Made by a program: the position numbers and the translations under genes. Shown here piece after piece: positions 8,153 through 17,295 of a DNA stretch of 64,000 bases; position 1 is the first letter of the stretch; each line of letters opens with the position of its first letter. The notes below the pieces were generated by a model, which had not been told where the DNA came from, ran no database searches, and worked only from the letters and a program-made list of their open reading frames with translations. The stretch is from positions 1 to 64,000 of the forward strand of contig JALONK010000012.1 of NCBI GenBank assembly GCA_025454975.1. The letters are read 5' to 3'. This stretch comes from Bacteroidia bacterium (GTDB lineage Bacteria > Bacteroidota > Bacteroidia > UKL13-3).

Positions 8153-9682
8153 TTATTTCTTTAATATTTTAAATTCAACCCTTCTGTTCAGTTGTCTGTC
8201 AACATCATTATTGTTATCAGCAACGGGTTGACTTTCGCCGTAACCTATGCCAAAAATTCGATTAGCCTTGATACCTTTTTCTATTAAAAATGCTTTCACG
8301 GCATTGGCTCGTTTTTCACTTAACAATTGATTCTCATCATCGCTGCCCACAGCATCCGTATGTCCGGCAATTTCAATGGTTAACGATTGATTTTCTTTTA
8401 ATAATTTCACCAATCGCATAAGTTCAGGTAACGACTCATCTTTCAACTTATCACTGTATTCATCGAAGAAAATATTATTTAATCTCACCACCTGACCGGT
8501 TTCGATAGGCACTAATTGAAGGTTTTTAACTAATTCAATGTATTCGCCGGGTTTACTTAAATCAACATTTATGGCCACAGGAATATAGCCGGCAGCTTTT
8601 GCTGTAATTCCATAATTTTTGCCATAAGGTAAAACTATCTTATAGTCACCACTTGCACTCCAGAAACTAATTTTACCACGCTCTGTTCCGCTTGGCAATT
8701 CTTCATAAATAATCTGTGCTTCAACCGGTAAACCTGTTTTAGCATTTAAGGCCTTTCCGGTTATTAAAGCTACCGGTTCGGGTTTTACTTGTTTACTTAA
8801 TTCAACTTGTACAATATCAGCTTTGGTTGTTGGGTTTTGATAGGATACCATATAAGCCATATTTCCGCTTGCCGGAATAGTATAATAGCCATCCCATTGT
8901 TCAGTATTAATTTGTGGTCCAAGGTTTATTGGGTCGCTCCAATTTAACCATGTTTCATCCAACCTACGGGTAAGGTAAATATCATTTTGTCCATAACCAC
9001 CCGGACGATTGCTGCTGAAATATAATGTAACTCCGTCGGCTGCCATAAATGGCGTTGATTCATCATATTTGCTGTTAAGTTTTCTTAAGAATTTTGGTTC
9101 GTTCCAAGTACCGTTTTTCTGTAATTGACTCACATATAAATCGCACGACTTACTATCTTCCTCTTCGCTAAAGGCAAGTATTAAAGTTTTATTGTCGTTT
9201 AATAAACTCGCACTGGTAAATGCACCTCGGTTTAAGTCGTCAAACCCCTTAATATCTAATTCATAAGGTTCGCCCCAAACGCCGTTTTTAAATTCTATAA
9301 ATGATAATCCAACTCCCCAATACACACCTTTTTTATACGACCCTGATATAATTAAACGATTGGAGTTTGATCCACAGTTATACAATACGTTACTCACCTG
9401 ACGATTTAAAGCTTTACCCATGTGTTCAGCTTTTTGCCATTGGCCTAAACTGTCTTTTTTACTTACCCAAATCTCCTGACTACCACTTCCATTCAAGTTT
9501 TCGGGATGCGCAGAACGCACGAAATATAAAGTTTTTCCATCTGCCGAAATAATTGGACTTAACTCGGCAAACTCCGAATTAACCTCACTACTCAAGGGTT
9601 TTATGTCATAATTCTGTTGAGCATTAACCCCAATATTCATTGACAGTAAAAAAATAAATGTGCTTAGTGATAAATTTTTCAA
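8153..9682 (-). CDS. OmpA family protein with PD40 propeller repeats
   Basis: An envelope protein that should bind peptidoglycan through its C-terminal OmpA domain. A signal peptide spans residues 1-21 (cut near NAQQ). Residues 25-290 hold PD40/WD40-like propeller repeats (LSPIISADGKTLYFVR, then TPFMAADGVTLYFSSNRPGG). Residues 300-390 form a carboxypeptidase-regulatory-like beta sandwich (GKALNAKTGLPVEAQI). Residues 398-509 are the OmpA domain with NNIFFDEYSDKL, IAGHTDAVGSDDENQLLSEK and a C-terminal NRRVEFKIL. The same PD40-CarboxypepD-OmpA order is found in T9SS component PorE/PG1058-like proteins, so a role at the T9SS or the cell wall is possible but unproven. The only start that keeps the signal peptide is a TTG. 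Confidence 0.88.
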   Translation of the reverse strand: MKNLSLSTFIFLLSMNIGVNAQQNYDIKPLSSEVNSEFAELSPIISADGKTLYFVRSAHPENLNGSGSQEIWVSKKDSLGQWQKAEHMGKALNRQVSNVLYNCGSNSNRLIISGSYKKGVYWGVGLSFIEFKNGVWGEPYELDIKGFDDLNRGAFTSASLLNDNKTLILAFSEEEDSKSCDLYVSQLQKNGTWNEPKFLRKLNSKYDESTPFMAADGVTLYFSSNRPGGYGQNDIYLTRRLDETWLNWSDPINLGPQINTEQWDGYYTIPASGNMAYMVSYQNPTTKADIVQVELSKQVKPEPVALITGKALNAKTGLPVEAQIIYEELPSGTERGKISFWSASGDYKIVLPYGKNYGITAKAAGYIPVAINVDLSKPGEYIELVKNLQLVPIETGQVVRLNNIFFDEYSDKLKDESLPELMRLVKLLKENQSLTIEIAGHTDAVGSDDENQLLSEKRANAVKAFLIEKGIKANRIFGIGYGESQPVADNNNDVDRQLNRRVEFKILKK

Positions 9683-9784
9683 GATGTATAAATTTAGAAA
9701 TTTTAACTAATTTTAATTTTGTTTTACTAAAAATATCTTTAAGTTTGATTCATAAACCATAAAGGTTTCTTCATAGGCTATTGT

Positions 9785-9814
9785 AAAGGGGAGGACGTAA
9801 CAGTCTTCCCTTTT
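9785..9814 (-). terminator. Hairpin after the DUF2911 gene
   Basis: A 12-bp stem (left arm 9785-9796, right arm 9803-9814, two G-U pairs) with a 6-nt loop, directly after the stop of the minus-strand DUF2911 gene and before the OmpA gene. The T-run on the minus strand is short. Confidence 0.6.
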
Positions 9815-10361
9815 ATTTTTTAAGCAATGGCACAATCACTTTTGTGTTATCCCAGTGTAAGATCATGTTAACACCTGTTGCATGTTGTTCAAATGATATG
9901 ATAAATTGTTCTTGGGTATTAGCAGTGTTATCAGCCGGAACAGTAACTCTTAATGCATCATTACTTTCATCGGGCGATATAGCCCCCCACCGATCGTGCT
10001 CATGATTAAAAGCAATTGTCCAATTGTTTTCATCGGGAATAGCATATAATGCATACTTACCCGCGGGTAACAACGAGCCGTTAACCATTAAATCATGTTG
10101 GGTGGTGAATACTGTTGCTTCATTCGCACCTGCCCGCCAATATTTTCCATACTCTTGAAGAGCTCCGGTTTGTTGCGGGCCAAAAATAACCCTACCTTTT
10201 TTAAACGGCCTGCAATAGTTTACATCAATTACATAACCATTTTCGTGGTAAAATGCCGAAGCCGAAGGACTGTGCTTTTTAGTTGCAGAGCGTAAATAGG
10301 TAAACACACCAATAAGCAACACCAATATTATAGCTACAATCGTTAGTACTTTTTTTATCAT
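9813..10361 (-). CDS. DUF2911 domain protein, membrane-anchored
   Basis: A 182-residue protein with an N-terminal hydrophobic segment (residues 4-24) that anchors or exports it. The rest is one DUF2911 domain: SAFYHENGYVIDVNYCRPFKKGR, then IFGPQQTGALQEYGKYWRAGANEATVF in pieces, GKYALYAIPDENNWTIAFN and a C-terminal beta stretch. The family is common in Bacteroidota; its function is unknown. A perfect TAnnTTTG element lies 20 nt upstream, and a hairpin lies at the 3' end, so it is probably transcribed alone. Confidence 0.85.
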   Translation of the reverse strand: MIKKVLTIVAIILVLLIGVFTYLRSATKKHSPSASAFYHENGYVIDVNYCRPFKKGRVIFGPQQTGALQEYGKYWRAGANEATVFTTQHDLMVNGSLLPAGKYALYAIPDENNWTIAFNHEHDRWGAISPDESNDALRVTVPADNTANTQEQFIISFEQHATGVNMILHWDNTKVIVPLLKK

Positions 10362-10381
10362 ATTTAAAATACTTAAGTATG

Positions 10382-10389
10382 CAAAAGTA
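10382..10389 (-). promoter_or_regulatory. -7 element (TACTTTTG) of the DUF2911 gene
   Basis: Exact TAnnTTTG on the minus strand, 20 nt before the ATG at 10361. No clear -33 TTTG. Confidence 0.5.
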
Positions 10390-10432
10390 AACTTATTAAT
10401 TATTACTTATGAGATATTTAACATAACTCATT

Positions 10433-10457
10433 AATTAGTTACAACCTATAACTAATT
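10433..10457. repeat. A/T-rich inverted repeat after the GNAT gene
   Basis: 9-bp perfect stem (AATTAGTTA / TAACTAATT) with a 7-nt loop, downstream of the minus-strand GNAT gene. There is no T-run, so termination is uncertain. Confidence 0.35.
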
Positions 10458-10488
10458 TTAGCAGTTTTATGTAGACGCGGCTCGGAAC

Positions 10489-10770
10489 TTAACTTAATAA
10501 ATGCTTTAGTTCGGGTGATTTTCTGAACATAGCAGCGGCAAATGGGCATAACGGAATAACCTTTAAACCTTTTTCGTTGGCAAAAGCTACCGCCATGTCA
10601 AACAATTTTTTGCCTGCTCCTGTACCTTTTAATGATTCATCAACTGTTGTATGGTCTATAATAATTTGTTTTTCACCCGCCCATACATAAGTCATTTCAG
10701 CTTTGGTTTGATTTCCTTCTTCAAGATAAAACCTGCCTTTAGTTTCAGATTGTTCGTGTTTAACTTCCAT
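10489..10770 (-). CDS. Small GNAT-fold N-acetyltransferase (COG2388)
   Basis: A 93-residue protein of the short GNAT group related to YjdJ/GTLF3B. The sequence shows a beta start (KGRFYLEEGNQTKAEMTYVW), the conserved IIIDHTTVDESLKGTGAGKKL acetyl-CoA loop read in two parts (DHTTVDESLKGTGAGKKL), a helix and CPFAAAMFRKSPELKHLL. It should transfer an acetyl group from acetyl-CoA to an unknown amine. Its start overlaps the end of the FUSC gene by 11 nt, so the two are translationally coupled, although no functional link is obvious. Confidence 0.85.
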   Translation of the reverse strand: MEVKHEQSETKGRFYLEEGNQTKAEMTYVWAGEKQIIIDHTTVDESLKGTGAGKKLFDMAVAFANEKGLKVIPLCPFAAAMFRKSPELKHLLS

Positions 10771-12880
10771 TTATATTGTTATTTAAAGTAATTGCTTCTT
10801 TATGTAAATCGTTTACTGTTTGATGCACCAATTGTAAAAAATCATCAGGTATTTGTTTCTCTTTTCCATAATCACTAAAGTGTATTTCGTTTATTTCATC
10901 ATTAATGGAAGGAAATAACTTTATAGTTTCCACTAATTTATAATACACCGATCGTATTTTTCTTTGCTCATCTGCGGTTAATGGTTGGTTAGGTTTAATT
11001 TGATTGGATAGGGTTGCCAGATAAGACGATAATTGATTGGTTAAAACAACAAAACGATACACAACCATTCCTTGAATTTGTTTGCTTTTAGGTTCAGTAA
11101 GCATTCGTTGAAATGCACCGGATAAAGAAGCCGATTGTACATACAACTCTTTTCTAGCCAAACGATAACCCGATAACTGATTGCCGGATTTGTTGGTAAC
11201 TGCCACTAAATAATTAAGGTGAGCAACCAATGCATGTGCCATTATGTTTTTTATTTGGTAACTTTCCCATGAAGGATAAATTAAGCGTACCCCAATATAA
11301 GCAGCAGTGGCCCCAATTAGGGTATCTATAATTCTTTCGGTGATTAATGCATTGCCCGATTCAGGTGTAATAAAACTAAAAACCAATAATACATAGGGTG
11401 TCATAAATAACACACTTACAACATATTTTATTCTTAAAAAACTAAAGGCTAACACCATAAATACAACTAAGAATAAAAACCTCCACTCGGCACCGGGAAA
11501 CCATTTTAATATACCAAAACCTATAATTCCACCTAAAATGGTACCGGCTACACGTTCGGTATTTCGTTTTTGAGTTAAACTGAATCCGGGTTTTAAAATC
11601 ACGATAATGGTTAATAAAATCCAATAGCTGTAAGGTTTTAAATAAATAAGATGTACAAATAAGAATGCTGCCATACAAACCAAAGCTACACGCATGGCAT
11701 GCCTAAAGTAGTTGGATGAAGGGGTTAGGTTTAATTTAAATAATGACAGACTTAAATTGGGCGAAGGAACAAATTTTTTTAATTCAGCAGCCCTTGCCTC
11801 CGGAAGTCCGGGTGCTGAGGTATGCTGATAACTATAAATTCTATCCAATCGGTTTACGATATTTCTGAGGTTAATTAATACACGCTTTAATACTAAAACC
11901 GACTTTCCTTGTTGTTCTTCTTCATCAAGTCGCCGCTTTAATACATTGAGTTTAGGCAAAAATCCATGTTGTGGTTTGATAGTTTTTTGATTGGTAATAA
12001 TTCCCGTTCCTAAATGAATTAATTCTTCACCTAATTGTGCTATCACTTGTTCAAATAACGACAATAAATAACCGTCATTAAACTTTTCTCTGATCACTTC
12101 ATATTTTTGATCTGTTGCTGTACTTTGCTCATATAAATCAACTAAATCAATAAAGCTTAACAATAGTTTTCTTCCAGTGGGCGTACTTTCATTTACAATT
12201 TCCCTTGTTTTAAACAACAATTCCCTTGTTTGTTGTTGTAAATCCGCCAAATGTGTTTGCTGTTCTAAAATATTTTCATACAATACTCTATCGTTTACTT
12301 CAAGGTTGTAGAACTTACTTTTAAGTTGAATATATTTCCCGGTTTCAACCATACATTCTCCCAATAATTGTTTGGCTGGTTGGTAAGGAATTAGGAGATT
12401 TGTTGCGGCACTCAATAAAAAATACCAAGTTCCTCCCAATGATATTAAATACGCATACTGTAATTTTTGACTAATAGAACCTGTTTGGTCTAAACCTAAA
12501 ATTAAAACCAGTAAAACAGCTATACCTAACGAAGCTGCCCGATTTCCATACACATGAAGCATGCTGAAAAAGAAGCAACAACTTCCTAAAAATACACAAA
12601 GAACCAATAAATATGGATTGATAATTACTGTAATGGCACCAATCACAAATAAAGAAGCAATGCATATTAACATGGCATTACGCCTGTGGTTATATGGACC
12701 CGCGGTATCAGTAATACTTACACACAATGCTCCTAAAGATAGTGTAATGCCCACCTCCATAATTCCTAACCTGTAAAATATGATTGCCGGAAACAAAATT
12801 CCAATGGTTATTTTCAAAGCATCAGTAAAATACTGGCTCAATAAAAAACGGATAAGCAAGTTGGACGAATAGCTAACCAT
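10760..12880 (-). CDS. FUSC family inner-membrane transporter-like protein
   Basis: A 706-residue protein of the YccS/YhfK/AaeB superfamily. Two blocks of hydrophobic helices (about residues 10-150 and 395-520) flank a long cytoplasmic helical region (about 180-360), and a helical tail follows. The second block has the FUSC_2 features (HAMRVALVCMAAFLFVHLIY, then YWILLTIIVILKPGFSLTQK and RVAGTILGGIIGFG). Members are proposed exporters of aromatic acids or other metabolites; the substrate here is unknown. I start at the ATG at 12880. A TTG at 12889 lies 9 nt after a perfect TAnnTTTG and is a possible start. The downstream GNAT gene overlaps. Confidence 0.88.
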   Translation of the reverse strand: MVSYSSNLLIRFLLSQYFTDALKITIGILFPAIIFYRLGIMEVGITLSLGALCVSITDTAGPYNHRRNAMLICIASLFVIGAITVIINPYLLVLCVFLGSCCFFFSMLHVYGNRAASLGIAVLLVLILGLDQTGSISQKLQYAYLISLGGTWYFLLSAATNLLIPYQPAKQLLGECMVETGKYIQLKSKFYNLEVNDRVLYENILEQQTHLADLQQQTRELLFKTREIVNESTPTGRKLLLSFIDLVDLYEQSTATDQKYEVIREKFNDGYLLSLFEQVIAQLGEELIHLGTGIITNQKTIKPQHGFLPKLNVLKRRLDEEEQQGKSVLVLKRVLINLRNIVNRLDRIYSYQHTSAPGLPEARAAELKKFVPSPNLSLSLFKLNLTPSSNYFRHAMRVALVCMAAFLFVHLIYLKPYSYWILLTIIVILKPGFSLTQKRNTERVAGTILGGIIGFGILKWFPGAEWRFLFLVVFMVLAFSFLRIKYVVSVLFMTPYVLLVFSFITPESGNALITERIIDTLIGATAAYIGVRLIYPSWESYQIKNIMAHALVAHLNYLVAVTNKSGNQLSGYRLARKELYVQSASLSGAFQRMLTEPKSKQIQGMVVYRFVVLTNQLSSYLATLSNQIKPNQPLTADEQRKIRSVYYKLVETIKLFPSINDEINEIHFSDYGKEKQIPDDFLQLVHQTVNDLHKEAITLNNNINGS

Positions 12881-12898
12881 TAAGCACAATTATCCTGT

Positions 12899-12906
12899 CA
12901 AACTTA
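12899..12906 (-). promoter_or_regulatory. -7 element (TAAGTTTG) of the FUSC-GNAT operon
   Basis: Exact TAnnTTTG on the minus strand, 18 nt before the ATG at 12880. A TTCG at 12926-12929 (minus), 19 nt further up, resembles the -33 TTTG. Confidence 0.55.
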
Positions 12907-12958
12907 GTTATTTCTTCTTGAGTTTCGAACTATTTTTTATTATGCTTGTTTTGTATTT

Positions 12959-13345
12959 ATGGATTCTAGAGATGCACTAATCAATAGCATTTTACCGGTA
13001 ATTCATGTAGATGGTATTTCTGAGATGCAAACAGTTGAACGTTTTATGCATGAAAACTTACGGCCGATATTAAAATTTCAAGATGCCATAATTATTCGCA
13101 CATTCATTAACGAAACAGCCATACAAGAATTACCCCAAAGCGTTGATTTAATTAAAAAGTTAATTGATACCAATCTTCGTAAAAATAAAGTGTTGAAACA
13201 ACAACTTATTGGAATGGTGTGTGGCTTGTTAACCGAAGAAAAATTAGTATTTTATTATAACCACCGACAAGAGTGTAACAAACGAATCACCCAAATGTTA
13301 ATGGAGCGAATTTTTCAAGCCTTGTTTCGTTTGAGTCGCCCTTAA
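12959..13345 (+). CDS. Hypothetical all-helical cytoplasmic protein
   Basis: A 128-residue protein without signal peptide or membrane segment and of a family I do not recognise. It reads as four or five helices: ALINSILPVIHVDGISEMQT, VERFMHENLRPILKFQDAII, IQELPQSVDLIKKLIDTNLR and a basic tail (ERIFQALFRLSRP). It ends two nt before the convergent histidine kinase gene stop, with no visible terminator between them. The codon use resembles its neighbours, and the ATG is the first start in frame. A regulatory or structural role is possible but not shown. Confidence 0.65.
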   Translation: MDSRDALINSILPVIHVDGISEMQTVERFMHENLRPILKFQDAIIIRTFINETAIQELPQSVDLIKKLIDTNLRKNKVLKQQLIGMVCGLLTEEKLVFYYNHRQECNKRITQMLMERIFQALFRLSRP

Positions 13346-13347
13346 CA

Positions 13348-14766
13348 TTATATAGCCGACTCAAATTTAACTAATACTTTAGTGCCTTTATTTACCGCAC
13401 TTTCCAAACTTATTTCGCCTCCATGCAGTTGAACAATTTGTTTAACAATATTCATTCCCAAACCAAGTGATTTTTCACCGGCTGTACCTACACGTCCGGC
13501 TTTTGTAAACTTGTTAAAAATAATATTCATGTACTCGGCAGGAATACCAATTCCTTGGTCAATAATATTTATTAATACCATGTTTTCAATAACCTCACAA
13601 GTGATATTCACGTATTGCTCGGTATTGCTGAATTTAATGGCATTACTTATCAAGTTTGAAAACAAACGTATCAGCTTATCTGCATTTCCCCATATAAACA
13701 CATCTGTTTGTGTTGGAACAAATATTACTGAAATACGCTTTCGTTTTGCGAAAAAATGAGTAGAATCAATGGCCGTTCTTATCAACTCATTCACTTCAAC
13801 TATATCTTTTTCAAGTATGAAATTTTCTTTTCCTAATTCCGATACATCCAATAAGTCATTAATGGTAGATAGGGCAGTAGTTGCCGATTTTTCTATCAAA
13901 TTTAAGTAATCCATTGTTAGGTCGGGCCTTTGCGACATCATTTCAGCTAAGCCTAAAACAGCACTGATGGGATTTCTTAAATCATGCGCTACTACCCCTA
14001 ATATATTATCCTTCTCCTGATTTAATTTTTCTAGTTTGTTGTTGATAGTTTTATAGTCAGTTACATTTCTCACTAAAAACACAATATTCTTAATTTGTTG
14101 GTCAGGAATTATTGGATAACAATCTAATAAATAATGGTTATTGTTAAAGCTAAACTCAGTTGTTAATGAGTCGCCAACCCTACATGAACTTAACCTTTTA
14201 TCAATATTTTTTATTTGAAAAACCTGCATGATTTCAGCAAAATTTTTGCCTTCATATTCAGTATAATCAATGCCATGTTTTTTCATTTCCATTCCACTCG
14301 CCAAAATTATATTTAAGTCTTGGTTGCAATAAAACACATCGGTATTTGGAAGATTAGCCGCTAATTCTCTAAATGCCGAAAGGTTGTTTTCATTTTGTGT
14401 GCGGGTGGTTACATCTTTTGCTTTTACCATTACGCCCATAATGCTTTCATTATAACGTAATGGTTGAATGTCTATATCGAAAAAATGATCCGGTGTATTA
14501 TTAAATGATTTAACAGTTTGTTGAAATGGAATGCCTTGCGAGGCTCGTTCAACAATGGGCAGCCAAAAAGTTTTCAAGCGACCATCAATTTGCTGTTTAA
14601 ATGAAAATTGTTCATCCGGAATAAATCCCAGAACGCGCTTAATTTCTTTCTTAAACGCATCATTACAACATATAATTCGTAGTTGATTATCAAATAAGCA
14701 GGTCATTTCAGGTTGATTATCAACCATGGCCTGCAATAAATTAATTTCTTTTGTTTGGGTTAACAT
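13348..14766 (-). CDS. PAS-domain sensor histidine kinase
   Basis: A soluble sensor kinase of 472 residues without membrane segments. Two PAS domains (about 10-125 and 130-245) precede a HisKA domain with the phospho-acceptor His at residue 261 (VVAHDLRNPISAVLG). The HATPase domain has the N box (NLISNAIKFS), G1 box (DQGIGIP) and G2 box (SLGLGMNIVKQIVQLHGG). All catalytic boxes are intact. Cytosolic PAS domains suggest sensing of an internal or diffusible signal. No response regulator is next to it, so its partner is elsewhere. The ATG at 14766 is preferred; the frame extends five codons up only through TTG. Confidence 0.92.
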   Translation of the reverse strand: MLTQTKEINLLQAMVDNQPEMTCLFDNQLRIICCNDAFKKEIKRVLGFIPDEQFSFKQQIDGRLKTFWLPIVERASQGIPFQQTVKSFNNTPDHFFDIDIQPLRYNESIMGVMVKAKDVTTRTQNENNLSAFRELAANLPNTDVFYCNQDLNIILASGMEMKKHGIDYTEYEGKNFAEIMQVFQIKNIDKRLSSCRVGDSLTTEFSFNNNHYLLDCYPIIPDQQIKNIVFLVRNVTDYKTINNKLEKLNQEKDNILGVVAHDLRNPISAVLGLAEMMSQRPDLTMDYLNLIEKSATTALSTINDLLDVSELGKENFILEKDIVEVNELIRTAIDSTHFFAKRKRISVIFVPTQTDVFIWGNADKLIRLFSNLISNAIKFSNTEQYVNITCEVIENMVLINIIDQGIGIPAEYMNIIFNKFTKAGRVGTAGEKSLGLGMNIVKQIVQLHGGEISLESAVNKGTKVLVKFESAI

Positions 14767-14817
14767 GAGGAAGGTGTGCAAAGAAAGTCAAATCAATTGG
14801 TGTTAGGGTTGCATTTA

Positions 14818-17280
14818 TTATATTGGGTCTACGTCTATTTGAATATAAACCGAACGAAATGTTTTTTCATTTAGTATATTTTTAATATGTTGATTAATTA
14901 CTGTTTTTGAATGTGCAAGATAAGGTGAATTTCTATCTATTTTTACTAAAATATCCTTTAAATATAAGTTTCTTAATCTTCCTGTATACGGACTTTCCGG
15001 TCCTAATACCATGGCCCCAAATGATTGATGAAGATATTCTTTTAACCTGCTTGCAGCATCACTGCAAGTTAAAAATTCCTTATGTTTCAAGGTAATTTTA
15101 ATCAACCTGAAAAAAGGCGGATAATTATATTTTTTACGTTCATCCAATTCATTGGCAAATAATCTTTCATATTGCTGTTGCTGTACTTCCTTCATTACAT
15201 GATGATTGGGCATAGTACTTTGGATAATTACTTTTCCTTGTTCATGTTTTCTTCCTGCTCTTCCCCCAACTTGGGTTAATAGTTGATAGGCTCGCTCATG
15301 TGCCCTAAAATCAGGGAAAAACAATAACTGGTCGGCATTTACCACCCCAACCAATTTAACCGCTCCAAAATCTAAACCTTTAGATAGCATTTGAGTACCT
15401 ACTAAAATATCAGCCTCGCGTTGTTCAAACGCTTGTATAATTTGATGATGTCCATTCTTATTTCTTGTCGAATCCCAATCCATTCGTAATACCCTTGCTT
15501 CAGGGAAATGAACAGACAATTCATCTTCAATTTTTTCGGTTCCGAATCCTTTTAATGTAATTTTTGATGAACCACAGGCCTGGCAGGTTTGAGGCATCTT
15601 ATTGGTGAATCCACAATAATGACATTTCAACGAATCATTATATTTATGGTAGGTTAAATTTATATCACAATTAACGCATTTAGGAATCCAGTGACAAACT
15701 TCACATTCGAGCACCGGTGCATAGCCTCTTCGGTTTTGAAATAAAATAATTTGTTTGTTTTCCGATAATACCTTTTTCATTTCAGTATGCAAGGCTTGTG
15801 TAAAATAACCAACCATACTTTTGGTTCTGGTATCTTCACTAATGTCGGCCATGCTAATTTCCGGCGGATTAATCTCGCCAAACCTCTTAAGCATAGTTAC
15901 TAAACCATATTTATCATGTTTAGCCAAATAGTAACTTTCAAATGAAGGTGTTGCCGAACCTAATAAAGTTTTACTGCCATGCTGATAAGCAAGAAATACC
16001 GATGCATCTCTGGCATGATACCTGGGGGCAGGATCATGTTGTTTATATGAAGTTTCATGCTCTTCATCAACCACTACTAATCCCAACCGTGTAAATGGTA
16101 AAAATACTGCCGACCTTGCACCTATGATTACTAAGGGCTCTCCACCGCTTATTTTTTGCCAAACACTTACCCTGTCGTTCTGATTTAACTTACTATGATA
16201 GGCAACTGCGCGGTTACCAAAGTATTTTTTTATCCTTTGAATTAATTGCGAGGTTAAAGCAATCTCAGGTAACAAAAATAATACCTGCTTACCCTCCATC
16301 AATTGTTCTTCTATTAGTTTAACATAAACATGTGTTTTACCGCTACTTGTTATCCCATGTAACAATACCACATCTTTTTTAATGAATAAATCTTTAATCT
16401 GATTGAATGCACTAAATTGCTCTTCATTTAAATCAAATACCTCTGTTTCTGAAACAGCATATTGAAGGAGATCGGCCAAAATCACATATTCATTTATAAT
16501 CCCTCGTTTAACCAAAGTTTTTATCGAACTTTCACTAATATTCCCAAATTGAAGCAGTTGCTTTTTGCTCACATGTGCATGGGTATAGTGAAGTTGAATT
16601 AAGGCTAAGGCAACATCCAGTTGTTTGGGTGTTTTTTCAAGTTCGATAAATAATTGCTCAAGGGCATGTTCTTCTTTATAGTTCTCACTAAAATCAACAC
16701 ATGTAATGGTGCGAGGTTTATATTTATCTTTAATGTTTTCAATGTAGGTTATAACACCTTTTAGGTATAAGCCCTTTAATAAATTAAATACATTTTTTAC
16801 TTCTGTAATCTTACTTATTTCAGCAATCGTTAAATGTGTACTTACTGTTAGTGCCTCGGTAATTAAAAATTCTTTGTCGGTAAGCACCAATGAGTTTAAA
16901 TCTACCTCATCATTTAAACTTACCAACGTTTCACTTTCAAGCTTAAATGCAGCAGGAAGTGCTGCCTGCATCACTTCTCCTAAGGTGCACATGTAATAAT
17001 TACTCATCCATTTCCAAAACCGGAAAACCTGTTCATGTATCAACGGACGTTCGTCTAAAATACCCACCACAAACTTTGCATCATACCCTTTAGGTGGTTG
17101 ATGTGTGAGATGAATAATTAATGCACTGTATAGTTTTTTATTCCCAAACTGCACAATTACCCTTTTACCCGGTGCTGCTTGGTCTTGCAAATCGGTAGGA
17201 ATCCGATAAGTATACAACTTCTCTAAAGGTAAGGGTAAAATTACCTCAACAAACGTGGCTAATGGTACTTCTTCAATCAT
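14818..17280 (-). CDS. priA: Primosomal protein N' (replication restart helicase)
   Basis: PriA, the superfamily 2 DNA helicase that reloads the replisome at stalled forks. The N-terminal 3' DNA-binding domain is FVEVILPLPLEKLYTYRIP; Walker A is GITSSGKTHVY (about 310), the DEEH box is VVVDEEHETSYKQ (about 405), and eight zinc cysteines occur in pairs between about 520 and 568 (CEVC, CVNC, CHYC, CQAC). Motifs V/VI include VGTQMLSKGLDF and QVGGRAGR. Length (820) is slightly longer than the Escherichia coli protein. Start is the ATG at 17280. It shares a transcript with the lipoprotein gene 15 nt upstream, with no obvious link in function. Confidence 0.96.
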   Translation of the reverse strand: MIEEVPLATFVEVILPLPLEKLYTYRIPTDLQDQAAPGKRVIVQFGNKKLYSALIIHLTHQPPKGYDAKFVVGILDERPLIHEQVFRFWKWMSNYYMCTLGEVMQAALPAAFKLESETLVSLNDEVDLNSLVLTDKEFLITEALTVSTHLTIAEISKITEVKNVFNLLKGLYLKGVITYIENIKDKYKPRTITCVDFSENYKEEHALEQLFIELEKTPKQLDVALALIQLHYTHAHVSKKQLLQFGNISESSIKTLVKRGIINEYVILADLLQYAVSETEVFDLNEEQFSAFNQIKDLFIKKDVVLLHGITSSGKTHVYVKLIEEQLMEGKQVLFLLPEIALTSQLIQRIKKYFGNRAVAYHSKLNQNDRVSVWQKISGGEPLVIIGARSAVFLPFTRLGLVVVDEEHETSYKQHDPAPRYHARDASVFLAYQHGSKTLLGSATPSFESYYLAKHDKYGLVTMLKRFGEINPPEISMADISEDTRTKSMVGYFTQALHTEMKKVLSENKQIILFQNRRGYAPVLECEVCHWIPKCVNCDINLTYHKYNDSLKCHYCGFTNKMPQTCQACGSSKITLKGFGTEKIEDELSVHFPEARVLRMDWDSTRNKNGHHQIIQAFEQREADILVGTQMLSKGLDFGAVKLVGVVNADQLLFFPDFRAHERAYQLLTQVGGRAGRKHEQGKVIIQSTMPNHHVMKEVQQQQYERLFANELDERKKYNYPPFFRLIKITLKHKEFLTCSDAASRLKEYLHQSFGAMVLGPESPYTGRLRNLYLKDILVKIDRNSPYLAHSKTVINQHIKNILNEKTFRSVYIQIDVDPI

Positions 17281-17295
17281 CAATACTCCCTTTGG

